From contig CAZPPG010000007.1 of assembly GCA_964588385.1 (NCBI GenBank), positions 1 to 64,000 of the forward strand: a stretch of 64,000 bases of DNA. The letters run 5' to 3'. The notes beneath the pieces were generated by a model that worked only from the letters and a program-made list of their open reading frames with translations, had not been told where the DNA came from and did no database searches. This document shows, piece by piece, positions 8,129 through 17,214 of the stretch. Each line of letters starts with the position of its first letter. The first letter of the stretch is position 1. Source of the DNA: JAHBWV01 sp964588385 (GTDB lineage: Bacteria; Planctomycetota; Phycisphaerae; Phycisphaerales; UBA1924). Made by a program: the position numbers and the translations under genes.

Positions 8129-9180
8129 GTGAGCGAACCGAGGCGCCAACCGGGCGTCGGCTTGGGGACGCGCGGAACAAGGGGCAGGTTCCCAAGAGCA
8201 CGGAGCTCGCGGGCACGATCGAGGTCGCCGTTGCGCTGGCGATCCTTCTTGTACTCGGTGGGTGGATGACGGCAGCCATGGCGACTGTGATGCGTCGGCT
8301 GCTGGAGCTGGAGAGCGACGCGGACCCTTTGACCACGGCGGACCTGGCCCGGACACTGCGGTGGGTCGCCATTGAGGGTGCGGTGGCGGCGGCCCCGCTT
8401 ATGCTGATCCTGTTCGTGACCGCCGCGATCGCGCACATGATGCAGGTCGGCATGCTGTTCACGACGTACCCCCTGCGTCCCAAGCTCGAGAAGCTGAATC
8501 CGATCTCCGGCGTGAAGCGGCTCTTTGGACTGCGAGGCGTCGTGAAGGGCGGGATGGGCGTCGCGAAGCTTGGGATCGCGGCAGGGGTCGCGACCATCGT
8601 GCTCACGGCGAACCTCGGGCGCCTGGCGATGCTGCCGAACTTGAGCGCGCTGGCCGGCGTCTCGGTGATGGTCGGCATCGTGGTGGAGCTTGCGATCTGG
8701 GTGATCGCGATCTTCTTTGTGCTCGGCGTGCTCGACTGGTGGTATCAGAAATGGCAGCACACCAGGGACCTTCGGATGACCAAGCAGGAGGTCAAGGACG
8801 AGCGTCGATCGATGGAGGGTGATCCGGAGATCAAGCGCCGGCGGATGAAGATCGCGTTTGAGATGGCGATGCAGCGGATCAAGTCGGATGTCCCCAAGGC
8901 GGACGTGATCGTCACGAATCCGACGCACTTTGCGGTCGCGCTGAAGTATGACAGCGCATCGATGCGTGCGCCGGTGGTGGTCGCAAAGGGCGCGGACCTG
9001 CTGGCGTATCGGATCCGTGAGGTGGCAGCGGTGCATGGTGTGCCAATCGTCGAGCGGCCACCCCTCGCGCGAGCGCTCTATTACAACGTAGAGGTCGGGC
9101 ACGCGATCGACCCGGAGCAGTATGAGGCGGTGGCGGAGGTGCTTGCGTACGTGTACCGATTGGAGCGTCAGATCGCCTGA
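8113..9180 (+). CDS. flhB: Flagellar export switch protein FlhB
   Basis: 355 residues with four membrane helices (about 35-55, 88-112, 145-168, 183-208) and a cytoplasmic C-terminal domain. The N-terminus has GERTEAPTGRRLGDARNKGQ, the classic FlhB opening. The autocleavage site NPTH is present at residues 269-272, so the switch from hook to filament export should operate normally. The coding start overlaps the end of fliR. It is followed by flhA, completing the export apparatus. Confidence 0.96.
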   Translation: MAQELGERTEAPTGRRLGDARNKGQVPKSTELAGTIEVAVALAILLVLGGWMTAAMATVMRRLLELESDADPLTTADLARTLRWVAIEGAVAAAPLMLILFVTAAIAHMMQVGMLFTTYPLRPKLEKLNPISGVKRLFGLRGVVKGGMGVAKLGIAAGVATIVLTANLGRLAMLPNLSALAGVSVMVGIVVELAIWVIAIFFVLGVLDWWYQKWQHTRDLRMTKQEVKDERRSMEGDPEIKRRRMKIAFEMAMQRIKSDVPKADVIVTNPTHFAVALKYDSASMRAPVVVAKGADLLAYRIREVAAVHGVPIVERPPLARALYYNVEVGHAIDPEQYEAVAEVLAYVYRLERQIA

Positions 9181-9209
9181 GCGATTGTCATGTTCGGGAG
9201 CGTTGAGCC

Positions 9210-11366
9210 TTGCCAGGGTCGATGAAGAGCACGGGGCCGGTGGCGCCGAGAGGGTTCTCGGCAGCGATCGCGCGTCATCGCGGGCTGATCGTGCCGGTCG
9301 CGTTTGTCATGATGATCGTCGTGATCGTTGTGCCTATGCCGCCGGCGCTGATGGACGTCATGATCGCGCTGAACATCGCGGTTTCCGTGATCATCCTCCT
9401 GACGTGCATCTACATGTCCAAGCCCCTGGAGTTCAGCGTCTTTCCTTCGCTGCTTCTGGGCACGACCTTGGCGCGACTGGTGCTGAACATCGCCTCGACC
9501 AGACTCATCCTGACGGCGGACGCCGCCACGCCGGAGGAAGCGGAGAACGTGGCGGGGCACGTGATCCGGGCTTTCGGCGACTTTGTGGCTGGTGATTCGC
9601 TGTTCGTCGGCGTCGTCATCTTTCTGATCATCGTCATCGTGCAGTTCGTGGTCATCACGAAGGGCGCGGGGCGCGTCAGCGAGGTTGCGGCGAGGTTCAC
9701 GCTGGATGCGATGCCGGGCAAGCAGATGGCGATCGATGCGGACCTGAACGCCGGGATGATCGACGAGGCGGAAGCCCGGCGAAGGCGTGAGGAGATCCGT
9801 CAGGAGGCGGACTTTTTCGGTGCGATGGACGGCGCCAGCAAGTTCGTTCGCGGCGATGCCATTGCGGGCATCATCATCACCATCATCAATGTGCTGGGCG
9901 GATTTGCCATCGGCATCATTGAGCGGGGCTGGCCGGCGGGGCAGACCGCCGAGGTGTTCACGCGACTCACGATCGGTGACGGACTCACCAGCCAGATTCC
10001 ATCGTTCATCATCGCCATCGCGTCCGCGCTGATCGTAACCCGATCGGGATCTCGCGAGGATCTGGGTCAGGAACTGACGGGACAGTTGATCAGCCAGCCC
10101 AAGGGCCTTTTCATCACGGCAGGATTCCTTGGTTTGCTGGCGATAACACCCTTGCCCACGATTCCTTTGCTGTCGTGCGCGGGGGCGATCGGATGGACCG
10201 CATGGACCATGACCCAGGGCAAGAAGCGGAAGGTCGAAGCGGCCACGGCGGCGGCCAGCGCGCCCGTCAAGTCGGAGCCGCCACCGGTCGAGACGCTGCT
10301 GAAGGTTGACACGCTGGAACTCGAGGTCGGGTATGGGCTGGTCTCATTGGTTGACCCGGGGCAGGGCGGGACGCTGCTGGACCGAATCGCGGCGGTGCGG
10401 CGCCAACTGGCGATCGAGATGGGGCTTGTGATGCCGCCTGTTCGAATGAGAGACAACGTGCAGTTGCAGTCGACTGAGTATCGCGTCAAGGTGCGCGGGG
10501 CGGTTGTGGCGACGGGGAGCGTCAAGCCGGACCGGCTGCTGGCGATGGACTCGGGCATCGCGGAGGGCAAGGTCGAAGGGGAGCGGACGCGTGAGCCCGC
10601 GTTCGGGCTCGACGCGTGGTGGATCGACTCGTCGCAGCGGGCTCGCGCCGAGTCGTTGAACTACACGGTCGTGGATCCGACGAGCGTTGTGGCCACGCAC
10701 CTGACGGAGATCATCAAGCGGCACGCTGATGAGCTGCTGACGCGTCAGGAGGTCGCGAATCTCCTGGAGCCGCTGAAGGAACGCGCGCCGAAGCTGGTGG
10801 AGGAGACCGTGCCGGCAATCGTCAAGCCAGCCGAGTTGCAGCGAATCCTGCAGAACCTGCTGCGGGAGCGTGTGCCTGTGCGGGACATGGAGACGATCCT
10901 CGAGACACTGTCGGAGTGGGGGCCGCGTACCAAGGACCCCGACATCCTGACGGAGTACGTCCGGAACGGGCTGAAGCGGTCGATCTGTCAGCAGTACGCC
11001 ACCCCGACGCCGGAGGGCAGAATGAATCTGGCATGCGTCACACTCGATCCGGCACTCGAGGACGTGATCGGCGGCTACATCGACCGCAGCGCAACGGGCA
11101 CGACGTTCTCCATGCCGGCGAGGGTCGCGAACGCGATCGCGGAACAGGTGGCGGAGGGGCTGAAGCGAGTGACGGCGACAGGAGCGCATCCGGTCGTGGT
11201 CGCGTCCCCACAGGTTCGTGCTGCGGTGCGCCAGATCCTCGATCCGCACATGCCAGCCGTCGCCGTCCTGGGGTACAACGAGGTGGCCTCCGGCGTCGAA
11301 GTCGAGTCCATGGGCCTGATCGCTGTGCCCACCAGTCTTGCCCGGCAGGCCCCGGTGGCGGCGTAG
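9210..11366 (+). CDS. flhA: Flagellar export gate protein FlhA
   Basis: 718 residues, the nonameric export gate ring. Seven to eight membrane helices occupy residues about 20-335, with the signature LLGTTLARLVLNIASTRLIL and the FHIPEP-region element RVSEVAARFTLDAMPGKQMA continuing into IDADLNAGMID. The rest is the large cytoplasmic domain that docks export chaperones. A TTG start at 9210 is preferred because GGGAG at 9196-9200 is well spaced; the ATG at 9222 has a poorly spaced purine run. It lies 29 bp after flhB. Confidence 0.95.
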   Translation: MPGSMKSTGPVAPRGFSAAIARHRGLIVPVAFVMMIVVIVVPMPPALMDVMIALNIAVSVIILLTCIYMSKPLEFSVFPSLLLGTTLARLVLNIASTRLILTADAATPEEAENVAGHVIRAFGDFVAGDSLFVGVVIFLIIVIVQFVVITKGAGRVSEVAARFTLDAMPGKQMAIDADLNAGMIDEAEARRRREEIRQEADFFGAMDGASKFVRGDAIAGIIITIINVLGGFAIGIIERGWPAGQTAEVFTRLTIGDGLTSQIPSFIIAIASALIVTRSGSREDLGQELTGQLISQPKGLFITAGFLGLLAITPLPTIPLLSCAGAIGWTAWTMTQGKKRKVEAATAAASAPVKSEPPPVETLLKVDTLELEVGYGLVSLVDPGQGGTLLDRIAAVRRQLAIEMGLVMPPVRMRDNVQLQSTEYRVKVRGAVVATGSVKPDRLLAMDSGIAEGKVEGERTREPAFGLDAWWIDSSQRARAESLNYTVVDPTSVVATHLTEIIKRHADELLTRQEVANLLEPLKERAPKLVEETVPAIVKPAELQRILQNLLRERVPVRDMETILETLSEWGPRTKDPDILTEYVRNGLKRSICQQYATPTPEGRMNLACVTLDPALEDVIGGYIDRSATGTTFSMPARVANAIAEQVAEGLKRVTATGAHPVVVASPQVRAAVRQILDPHMPAVAVLGYNEVASGVEVESMGLIAVPTSLARQAPVAA

Positions 11367-11408
11367 GGGGTGATCTGACTTGCGGAGTGGATGGGGCGCG
11401 GGCGGATC

Positions 11409-11414
11409 TGCTAC
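11409..11414 (+). promoter_or_regulatory. Possible -10 box upstream of flhF
   Basis: The sequence GCTACAGTGAG around 11410-11417 resembles the GGC-TACAGT boxes seen before other genes in this window; flhF starts about 42 bases downstream. No TTGACA-like -35 is evident. It could give flhF-flhG-fliA expression independent of the long upstream operon. Confidence 0.3.
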
Positions 11415-11457
11415 AGTGAGCGCGCAGGACGCACCGAATGGCCCAGGGACGGCGCCG

Positions 11458-12879
11458 ATGGAACTCAAAACATATCGCGCACACAGCATGGCGGACGCGC
11501 TCTCGGAGGTGAAGAAAGACCTCGGGAAAGACGCGGTAATCCTGCACGCGCGGACGTTCAAGGTCGGCGGCGTGATGGGAGTCGGCGCTCGCACGATGGT
11601 GGAGATCACGGCCTCTTCGGATCAGCGTGCTCCGGGGCCGCGGGCACGCGGGAGCGGTCAACCGTCGACGAGCGGCACGGCCGCCGGAGCGACTGGTACA
11701 TCCGCCAGAAGCGAGCCGATGCTTGCCCGGTCCGCAGCAGCGATCCCCGCGGTCGCGAGGGCGTATGCCGCGCCGGATCAGCCTGTTCCACCCATGCCGA
11801 TGCGTAGCGGCGTTGATGCCGGCGCGATTCGGGGCCGTTTGGTGGATGCTTCCCGGGCGCAGCCCGAGGCAGTTGAGACGCGATCGAATGAGCTGCCGCG
11901 CACGCGTGTGAAGCTGAACCCTATCGATGAACCCGCCCGGGCGTCGCTGGAGGCGGAGCTGGCGTCCATCAAGCGGCTGGTTGGCGAGGTGCTGGAGATC
12001 AGCAAGCGCGGGCCCGCCGGTGAGATCCGAAGCGGAGGCGGTGAAACGGAGCTTGGCGTGCCGCTCAGCGCGTGCGTAAACGCCCTCCGCCGCCACGGTG
12101 TCGCCCAAGTATGGATTGACGAGTTGATCGAGCGCGTTCGGGCCGACGGGGCAATCGGTGGGAGCGAGGCGGGCGTGAGCCGGGCGATCCGTAGCGTGCT
12201 CGGATCGATGATCCCCGTCACACCTGTGTCTGACGAGGTGGCCGTACGACGGGGTCGACCATTGGTCGTCGCGCTGGTTGGCCCGACGGGCGTCGGCAAG
12301 ACCACCACCATCGCCAAGCTCGCGGCGGACCTCGCGCTGCGGAGGGGCAAGCGGGTCGCGCTGATCGCCGCGGACACATACCGCATTGCGGCGGTTGAGC
12401 AGATCAAGACGTATGCGGGCATCATCGGGCTGACGGTCGAAGTCGTGCACGGGCCGGACGAGATGGCCGACGCGATGGCCCGCACCCGCGACTATGACGT
12501 CGTGCTCATCGATACGGCCGGGCGCTCGCAGCGGGATACCAACCGGCTGGATGAGCTTGCGGAGGTTCTGGCGGCGGCGGAGCCGGATCGGGTCCACCTG
12601 GTTCTCTCGGCGACGGCGGCCGAGCCGGTGATTCTGGAGGCAGCCGCGGCGTTCAACGCCTTGCGCCCGACGAGCATCGCATTCACGAAGCTGGATGAGG
12701 CGGTGTTGCTCGGCTCGCTCGTCAACGTGCCTCGATCGCTGGGGATGGGTGTGACGTATCTGACCAACGGCCAGGATGTGCCGGACAACATCGAGCCAGC
12801 GACGGGTGAGAGGATCGCCACCATGCTTCTCGGGCACGAACGCCGAAACGCGTCAGGCGGCACGGAGCGTGCGGGATGA
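11458..12879 (+). CDS. flhF: Flagellar SRP-type GTPase FlhF
   Basis: 473 residues from the ATG at 11458 (MELKTYRAHSMADALSEVKK, the classic FlhF opening), with AGGGA about nine bases upstream. FlhF controls placement of the flagellum. After a low-complexity linker comes the N domain, then the G domain: P-loop VGPTGVGKTTTIAKLA from about residue 273, ADTYRIAAVEQIKTYA, IDTAGRSQRD near 350 and the terminal TKLDEA and YLTNGQDVPDNI elements. FlhF in combination with FlhG usually implies polar or numerically controlled flagella. It overlaps flhG by four bases. Confidence 0.95.
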   Translation: MELKTYRAHSMADALSEVKKDLGKDAVILHARTFKVGGVMGVGARTMVEITASSDQRAPGPRARGSGQPSTSGTAAGATGTSARSEPMLARSAAAIPAVARAYAAPDQPVPPMPMRSGVDAGAIRGRLVDASRAQPEAVETRSNELPRTRVKLNPIDEPARASLEAELASIKRLVGEVLEISKRGPAGEIRSGGGETELGVPLSACVNALRRHGVAQVWIDELIERVRADGAIGGSEAGVSRAIRSVLGSMIPVTPVSDEVAVRRGRPLVVALVGPTGVGKTTTIAKLAADLALRRGKRVALIAADTYRIAAVEQIKTYAGIIGLTVEVVHGPDEMADAMARTRDYDVVLIDTAGRSQRDTNRLDELAEVLAAAEPDRVHLVLSATAAEPVILEAAAAFNALRPTSIAFTKLDEAVLLGSLVNVPRSLGMGVTYLTNGQDVPDNIEPATGERIATMLLGHERRNASGGTERAG

Positions 12880-13829
12880 GCGTGCCGCCCCTGACAGTTC
12901 CGGCGCCGTCGAAGGTGCGCGTGGAGCCGGGGCGCCAGGACCAGGCAGCGCGGCTGCGCTCTCTGGCGGAGGGCTCGCTCCGGCACGTCGAATCGCGTCC
13001 GGATCGAATCTCGCCCGCGATCGAGGCGGAGCGCGCGGGGTGGTCCCGTGTGATTGCCGTCGGTTCCGGCAAGGGTGGGGTGGGCAAGACGGCGATTGCG
13101 GTGAATCTTGCCATCGCCATAGCGCGACGCGGCCTTCGCGTGACCCTCGTTGATGGCGATCTGGGGACCGCGAATGTCGATGTGGTCTGCGGGCTTTCAC
13201 CCTCTCGGCGATTGGATACAGCGATCCGCGATGGGCGGGCCCGGTCGAACGAAGTCGGGCTCAATGAGCTCTCCATCGGGACTCGATTCGGCTTTCGGCT
13301 CGTTCCCGGCGCGGCAGCGACAGCCAAAGCGGCCGATTTGAGCGGTTCTTCTTGCCGAGACCTGGCTTCGGGACTTGGGTCACTCAGGGACGAAGCGGAT
13401 GTCGTGATCGTCGATGCCGGGGCGGGGATCGGTGTCGGGGTCCGAGCGTGGATGCACGCGGCGGACTTACCCCTGATCGTCGCCACCCCGGAGCCGGCGG
13501 CGATTGCCGATGCGTACGGCCTCATGAAGTGCTTGCGGATAGAGGACTTGCGCACAGGGTGCGACATGTCGCTTGTGCTGAACCAAGTGGGCGGTCAGGC
13601 TGAGGTTGATCGCGTGACCGAGCGACTTGGAGCGGTGACCCGGCGATTCTTGCGGACGGAACTCAACTTCGCGGGCCCGATTTCGTGGGATCGGGACGTG
13701 ATTCTGGCCTCGCGAACTCGCCAGCCCCTGCTTGACATCCGAGGTAAATCCCGGGCCCGACGGGACATTGAGGCTCTTGCTGGACGGGTGCTCGACCGGC
13801 TGCGTGTGACAGCTGCCGTGCGGGCGTGA
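12876..13829 (+). CDS. flhG: MinD-like ATPase FlhG (flagellar number regulator)
   Basis: 317 residues. The deviant Walker A motif GSGKGGVGKTAIAVNLA starts near residue 64, followed by VTLVDGDLGTANVDVVCGL (switch I/Walker A' region) and VVIVDAGAGIG (switch II). Upstream, residues about 18-30 carry the DQA-x-x-L-R element (QDQAARLRSLAEG) that activates FlhF GTPase in characterised homologues. FlhG restricts flagellar number. Its start ATGA overlaps the flhF stop, so the pair is translationally coupled. Confidence 0.93.
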   Translation: MSVPPLTVPAPSKVRVEPGRQDQAARLRSLAEGSLRHVESRPDRISPAIEAERAGWSRVIAVGSGKGGVGKTAIAVNLAIAIARRGLRVTLVDGDLGTANVDVVCGLSPSRRLDTAIRDGRARSNEVGLNELSIGTRFGFRLVPGAAATAKAADLSGSSCRDLASGLGSLRDEADVVIVDAGAGIGVGVRAWMHAADLPLIVATPEPAAIADAYGLMKCLRIEDLRTGCDMSLVLNQVGGQAEVDRVTERLGAVTRRFLRTELNFAGPISWDRDVILASRTRQPLLDIRGKSRARRDIEALAGRVLDRLRVTAAVRA

Positions 13830-13933
13830 GCCGTCTGATAACGGGAATTGTGGAAATGTTGAAAGGGCTTCCTCAGGCGGGCCGCCGCGGAGGCCGATGA
13901 CGCCCCATTCGGCCTCTGGCCATTGAACGGGGT

Positions 13934-14251
13934 GTGACGTCCTTGGAATCCATCGGCCGACCCATAGGCGCGTGTTTCGCGTTGACCGCTTTCGCGATTG
14001 CGATTGTGGCAGGGTTGGTTGCGCAGAACGACGCCGTGACGGTTCTGGGGCGTGCGATTGTCGCGTTAGTTGGGTGTCGCGTGCTCGGAGCGATGATTGG
14101 TCGGGTGTTCGCACGCGTCGCGGCTGAGTCTCTGCAAGTGCAGACCCAGGCGATCGAAGCGGTGGGGAACCATGGCGCGGATGTGCCGGTGGGGATCGAG
14201 GTCGGCGATGGTGGCGAGGGAGAGGTCATGCGAGGGCGGCGTGCGGCGTGA
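13934..14251 (+). CDS. Small two-helix membrane protein before fliA
   Basis: 105 residues, start GTG at 13934. Hydrophobic segments lie at about residues 9-28 and 35-58, followed by a polar, acidic tail that ends in GRRAA like the small protein between flgE and fliL. No family is recognised. The position between flhG and fliA suggests a flagellar role, but that is guilt by association. The frame has normal codon use for this genome. Confidence 0.5.
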   Translation: MTSLESIGRPIGACFALTAFAIAIVAGLVAQNDAVTVLGRAIVALVGCRVLGAMIGRVFARVAAESLQVQTQAIEAVGNHGADVPVGIEVGDGGEGEVMRGRRAA

Positions 14252-14303
14252 AAAGTTGCGTGGACAAGTTGTGGATATGGCCCGCGTGTTGCGAAGGACT
14301 CTG

Positions 14304-14309
14304 TATACT
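14304..14309 (+). promoter_or_regulatory. Possible -10 element upstream of fliA
   Basis: TATACT lies about 110 bp upstream of fliA in the 167-bp gap after the small membrane protein gene. No matching -35 is found at 16-18 bp, so the promoter call is weak. Confidence 0.25.
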
Positions 14310-14418
14310 TCGCCCCACGCCCGGCCAAGGACGGACCGGGTATGAAGTCGTGTGTGGCGTGAGCCCGAGGCACGCCAAATTCTGAAGACTCGACGTCGAG
14401 GGTCAAGGAGCGGACCAG

Positions 14419-15291
14419 ATGTCAGCAGCGAAATCATTGCGTCATGGCATGAGGGGTCACGGCCGGTATGCCGCGCGTCACGCTGAGGCGTGGCTGGCGG
14501 GTTCGCCGTATGAGTCCTGGCCGATTGAAGAGGTTTGGAAGGAGTACCACAAGGCTCCGACCGAGGACCTTCGGAACTATCTCATGGAGAAGTTCCTGCC
14601 GCTCGTGCGCTACAACGCGGAGCGGATCTATGCGCGCCTCCCGGACGAGGTGGATATCGAGGACCTGATGTCGGCCGGTCTGTTCGGCCTGATGGATGCC
14701 ATTGATGCGTACGACCTTGACCGCAAGGTGAAGTTCGAGACGTACTGCGCTCCGCGCATCCGCGGCGCGATCCTGGACGAGTTGCGTTCGATGGATTGGG
14801 TGCCCCGGCTCGTGCGGCATCGCACCGCCAAGGTCGAGCACGCTCGCCAGAAGATCGAGATGGAGACGGGACTCGAGGCATCGGACCAGCAGGTCGCGCA
14901 GCGCCTGGGCATCCCGTTTGAGGAGTTTGAGAAGTACAAGCGTGACTCGGTCGCGGTGAACACCATCAGTCTGACACGCAAGTGCTTCGGTTCCGATGGA
15001 ACGCGAGAGCTGCGCGAGATCGATGTGATCCGGGACGAGACGCAGCGGAATCCGCTGAGGATGCTCCAGAGCCGCGACCTGCGGGAGATGATGACCAAAG
15101 GGCTGTCACGGGCTGAGCGGCTGATCGTGATTCTGTACTACTACGAGGGCATGACGATGAAGGAGATCGGCGCCACGCTGGCTCTTTCCGAGTCCCGGGT
15201 GAGCCAGATGCACTCGTCGATTTTGGCTCGTCTCAAGGCCCAGATGCAGCACAAGATGCGTGAGCTCGAGGACGACGGCGGCGAAGACTGA
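14419..15291 (+). CDS. fliA: RNA polymerase sigma factor FliA (sigma-28 family)
   Basis: 290 residues. Region 2 runs about 50-115 (RNYLMEKFLPLVRYNAERIY, then DLMSAGLFGLMDAIDAYD and KFETYCAPRIRGAILDELR). Region 3 contains DWVPRLVRHRTAKVEHA. Region 4 near 230-275 has LSRAERLIVILYYYEGMTMK and IGATLALSESRVSQMHSSIL. These are diagnostic of the FliA/WhiG group. It should direct late flagellar genes, which are not in this window. The N-terminus has about 30 extra residues relative to enterobacterial FliA. A terminator follows, so it ends the flagellar cluster. Confidence 0.95.
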   Translation: MSAAKSLRHGMRGHGRYAARHAEAWLAGSPYESWPIEEVWKEYHKAPTEDLRNYLMEKFLPLVRYNAERIYARLPDEVDIEDLMSAGLFGLMDAIDAYDLDRKVKFETYCAPRIRGAILDELRSMDWVPRLVRHRTAKVEHARQKIEMETGLEASDQQVAQRLGIPFEEFEKYKRDSVAVNTISLTRKCFGSDGTRELREIDVIRDETQRNPLRMLQSRDLREMMTKGLSRAERLIVILYYYEGMTMKEIGATLALSESRVSQMHSSILARLKAQMQHKMRELEDDGGED

Positions 15292-15330
15292 CCGGGCACG
15301 GGCACCTTCCGAAATACGAATGTTTGCCAT

Positions 15331-15366
15331 GCGGGCCCGGTTTGAAGCCGGGTCCGCTTGCTTTCA
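15331..15366 (+). terminator. Rho-independent terminator after fliA
   Basis: Stem GCGGGCCCGG (15331-15340) pairs with CCGGGTCCGC (15348-15357, one G-U pair) around a 7-nt loop, followed by TTGCTTTC. It closes the flagellar operon and argues that folK starts downstream of it. Confidence 0.85.
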
Positions 15367-15392
15367 ATCGGGCGCTGGGCTTGGCTCTAGGC

Positions 15393-15911
15393 ATGGAGCA
15401 GACGCGTGGGGCAATCGAGTCGACCGGGTCGGACCTGACGGTGGCGTACATCGCGCTGGGGTCCAACCTCGGGGACCGTGAGGCGACGCTGAGTTCTGCG
15501 GTGGACCAGATCGGATTGCTGCCGGGCACCCGCCTGCTTGCTCGCTCATCGTGGGTCCAGACAGATCCGGTGGGGGTTCAGGACCAGCCCTCTTTCCTCA
15601 ACGGGGCTGTGGAGATTGAGACATCCCTCGCGCCACACCGGCTGCTGGAGGAACTCCTCAGGATCGAGGTCGGTCATGGCAGACGCCGCGAGGAGGGCTC
15701 GCGATGGGGGCCTCGCACACTGGATCTTGACTTGCTGCTCTACGGAACGCGTGAGGTGAAGGAGGCGGGGCTGACGATTCCACATCCGCGGATGGCGGAG
15801 AGAGCGTTCGTGCTTGTCCCGCTGTCGGAGATTGCGGGCCACGCGCTGATTCCAACGCTCGGGCTGACTGTTGACGAGGCCCTTGAGCGATTGGGGAGAT
15901 CCGGCACATGA
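15393..15911 (+). CDS. folK: HPPK, 2-amino-4-hydroxy-6-hydroxymethyldihydropteridine diphosphokinase
   Basis: 172 residues. HPPK transfers pyrophosphate from ATP to 6-hydroxymethyl-dihydropterin in folate synthesis. Family signatures are YIALGSNLGDREATL at the N-terminus, QPSFLNGAVEIET, then GRRREEGSRWGPRTLDLDLL (the RWGPRxxDxDxL motif) and IPHPRMAERAFVLVPLSEIA. The ATG at 15393 lies after the upstream terminator; an in-frame TTG at 15324 would place the start inside that hairpin. Its stop overlaps the next start by four bases. Confidence 0.95.
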   Translation: MEQTRGAIESTGSDLTVAYIALGSNLGDREATLSSAVDQIGLLPGTRLLARSSWVQTDPVGVQDQPSFLNGAVEIETSLAPHRLLEELLRIEVGHGRRREEGSRWGPRTLDLDLLLYGTREVKEAGLTIPHPRMAERAFVLVPLSEIAGHALIPTLGLTVDEALERLGRSGT

Positions 15912-17185
15912 GCTTCGCCAGGATGCCGGGCGGCTTCAAGGTCGCGGTGTGGGTGCTCGCGACGCACGTGGTGTTGTCGTCACAGGCGCAGACGCCTGAT
16001 GCGGCCGCGCTGATTGCGCGAGCGCGAGAGGCGTATCTCAACGCCCCCTTCGCTGAGCGGTTGCAGATCGAGGTGGTAGACGCGACCGGTCGGCGAGAGA
16101 ACTCGGAGATCATCGTGCGCGTCGAGCCCGGTGATCAGGGGGTGCGATCGGTGCTGGTCGAACTTCCGACGATGCGGATCTGGTCAGGAGATGAACGGCT
16201 GGTCGTTGTCGGGCCGCGAGAAGCGGGAGCGTGGTGGGAGCTGACGGACGCGGGCGCCGGCTCGTTCTCGCGCATGGAAGCAGCGCTCCCGCACGTTATT
16301 GCGCCGGCACTCGCGATTGTGGCGGGGCGCGAGCGATGGACCCCGGTGACTCCGGCTATTGACTGGACGGGGGCGAGCGAGGACCCCAGTGGCACGGGCT
16401 GGCTGATCGGCGGTGTGAGCGGTGAGTTTGCGGTGCAGGCGACGTTTGATCGCGGCACGTCGCGTCTGGCTCGCGTCGCCGTGTCCGGCCCGAGCGGCGG
16501 TCAGATTGTGAATCTCTCCGTGGTGATCGAGCAACTGGCGCCCGGGAGTCCAAGCTCTTGGAGGCCGCAGACCGAGGGGCTGGAGCGCCGCGAGTCGCTC
16601 GCTGCGGTGATCGACCGCAAGCCGACGCTGCTGGTTGGGGACAGCTTCCCGGCGGTGGGCTGGGTTCGGGGGGATGGAAAGTCGTGGCAACTGGCTGACG
16701 CATTCGCTCCGGCCGCGGGAGTGAATGCGCCCGCGGCGGCCGTGGTCGTGCTTTTCCGAGTTCGCGGAGCGACGTCGGCCCGCTCGGAAACGCTCAGGGA
16801 TGTTCGTGCGGGAGTGGAAGGCCTTCGAGCGACCCTGCGAGATCGACTGCGCGAGCGGGTGGTGGCGGGCGAGCGCGGGCGTGACTCAGAGGTTCTGCTG
16901 GTCCCGGCGGCGGTGTTCGGCGGGGAGGGATTCGATGCTGCCGTGTTCGACCAGATCTCGGGAGAGATCGGCGACTTGGCGCCCGATGCACCCGGGCTCG
17001 TGTGGACGATGCCGGAGCGAAGAACGATCGACGCGGTCGCGCCGGGTGCGATGAGCGTGATGTGTGTTGTGGATCGGGGCGGGGCTGTTCGGCATGTCAT
17101 CCGCATGGATGGCTCAAGCGACCGCCTGGAGAGCGTGCGCAAGGAGATCGCTGCCGCGATCTCCGAGACGCTTGGAGAGCTCTGA
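15908..17185 (+). CDS. Secreted protein, redoxin-like C-terminal half without catalytic cysteines
   Basis: 425 residues with a signal peptide (residues 8-28, ending SSQAQ). The first 220 residues resemble periplasmic proteins that test an outer-membrane lipoprotein carrier-like fold (AREAYLNAPFAERLQIEVV, then strands). The second half resembles a thioredoxin/AhpC layout: VGDSFPAVGW, a VVVLFRVRGA strand and a helix with RSETLRDVRAGVEG. The only cysteine in this half is in VMCVVDRGG, so no CxxC or peroxidatic cysteine is present. Coupled to folK by a four-base overlap, but no functional link is obvious. Domain assignments are by eye. Confidence 0.55.
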   Translation: MSFARMPGGFKVAVWVLATHVVLSSQAQTPDAAALIARAREAYLNAPFAERLQIEVVDATGRRENSEIIVRVEPGDQGVRSVLVELPTMRIWSGDERLVVVGPREAGAWWELTDAGAGSFSRMEAALPHVIAPALAIVAGRERWTPVTPAIDWTGASEDPSGTGWLIGGVSGEFAVQATFDRGTSRLARVAVSGPSGGQIVNLSVVIEQLAPGSPSSWRPQTEGLERRESLAAVIDRKPTLLVGDSFPAVGWVRGDGKSWQLADAFAPAAGVNAPAAAVVVLFRVRGATSARSETLRDVRAGVEGLRATLRDRLRERVVAGERGRDSEVLLVPAAVFGGEGFDAAVFDQISGEIGDLAPDAPGLVWTMPERRTIDAVAPGAMSVMCVVDRGGAVRHVIRMDGSSDRLESVRKEIAAAISETLGEL

Positions 17186-17214
17186 TTTCAAGTTCCTGGG
17201 CGAAGGGGAGCCGC

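Noticed and set aside
11038..12837. 599-residue minus-strand open frame opposite flhA/flhF
   Set aside because: High-GC shadow: arginine/histidine rich, no motif, and it opposes strongly supported genes.
14270..14278. DnaA-box-like TTGTGGATA upstream of fliA
   Set aside because: Single site with one mismatch, no AT-rich tract and no replication genes nearby.
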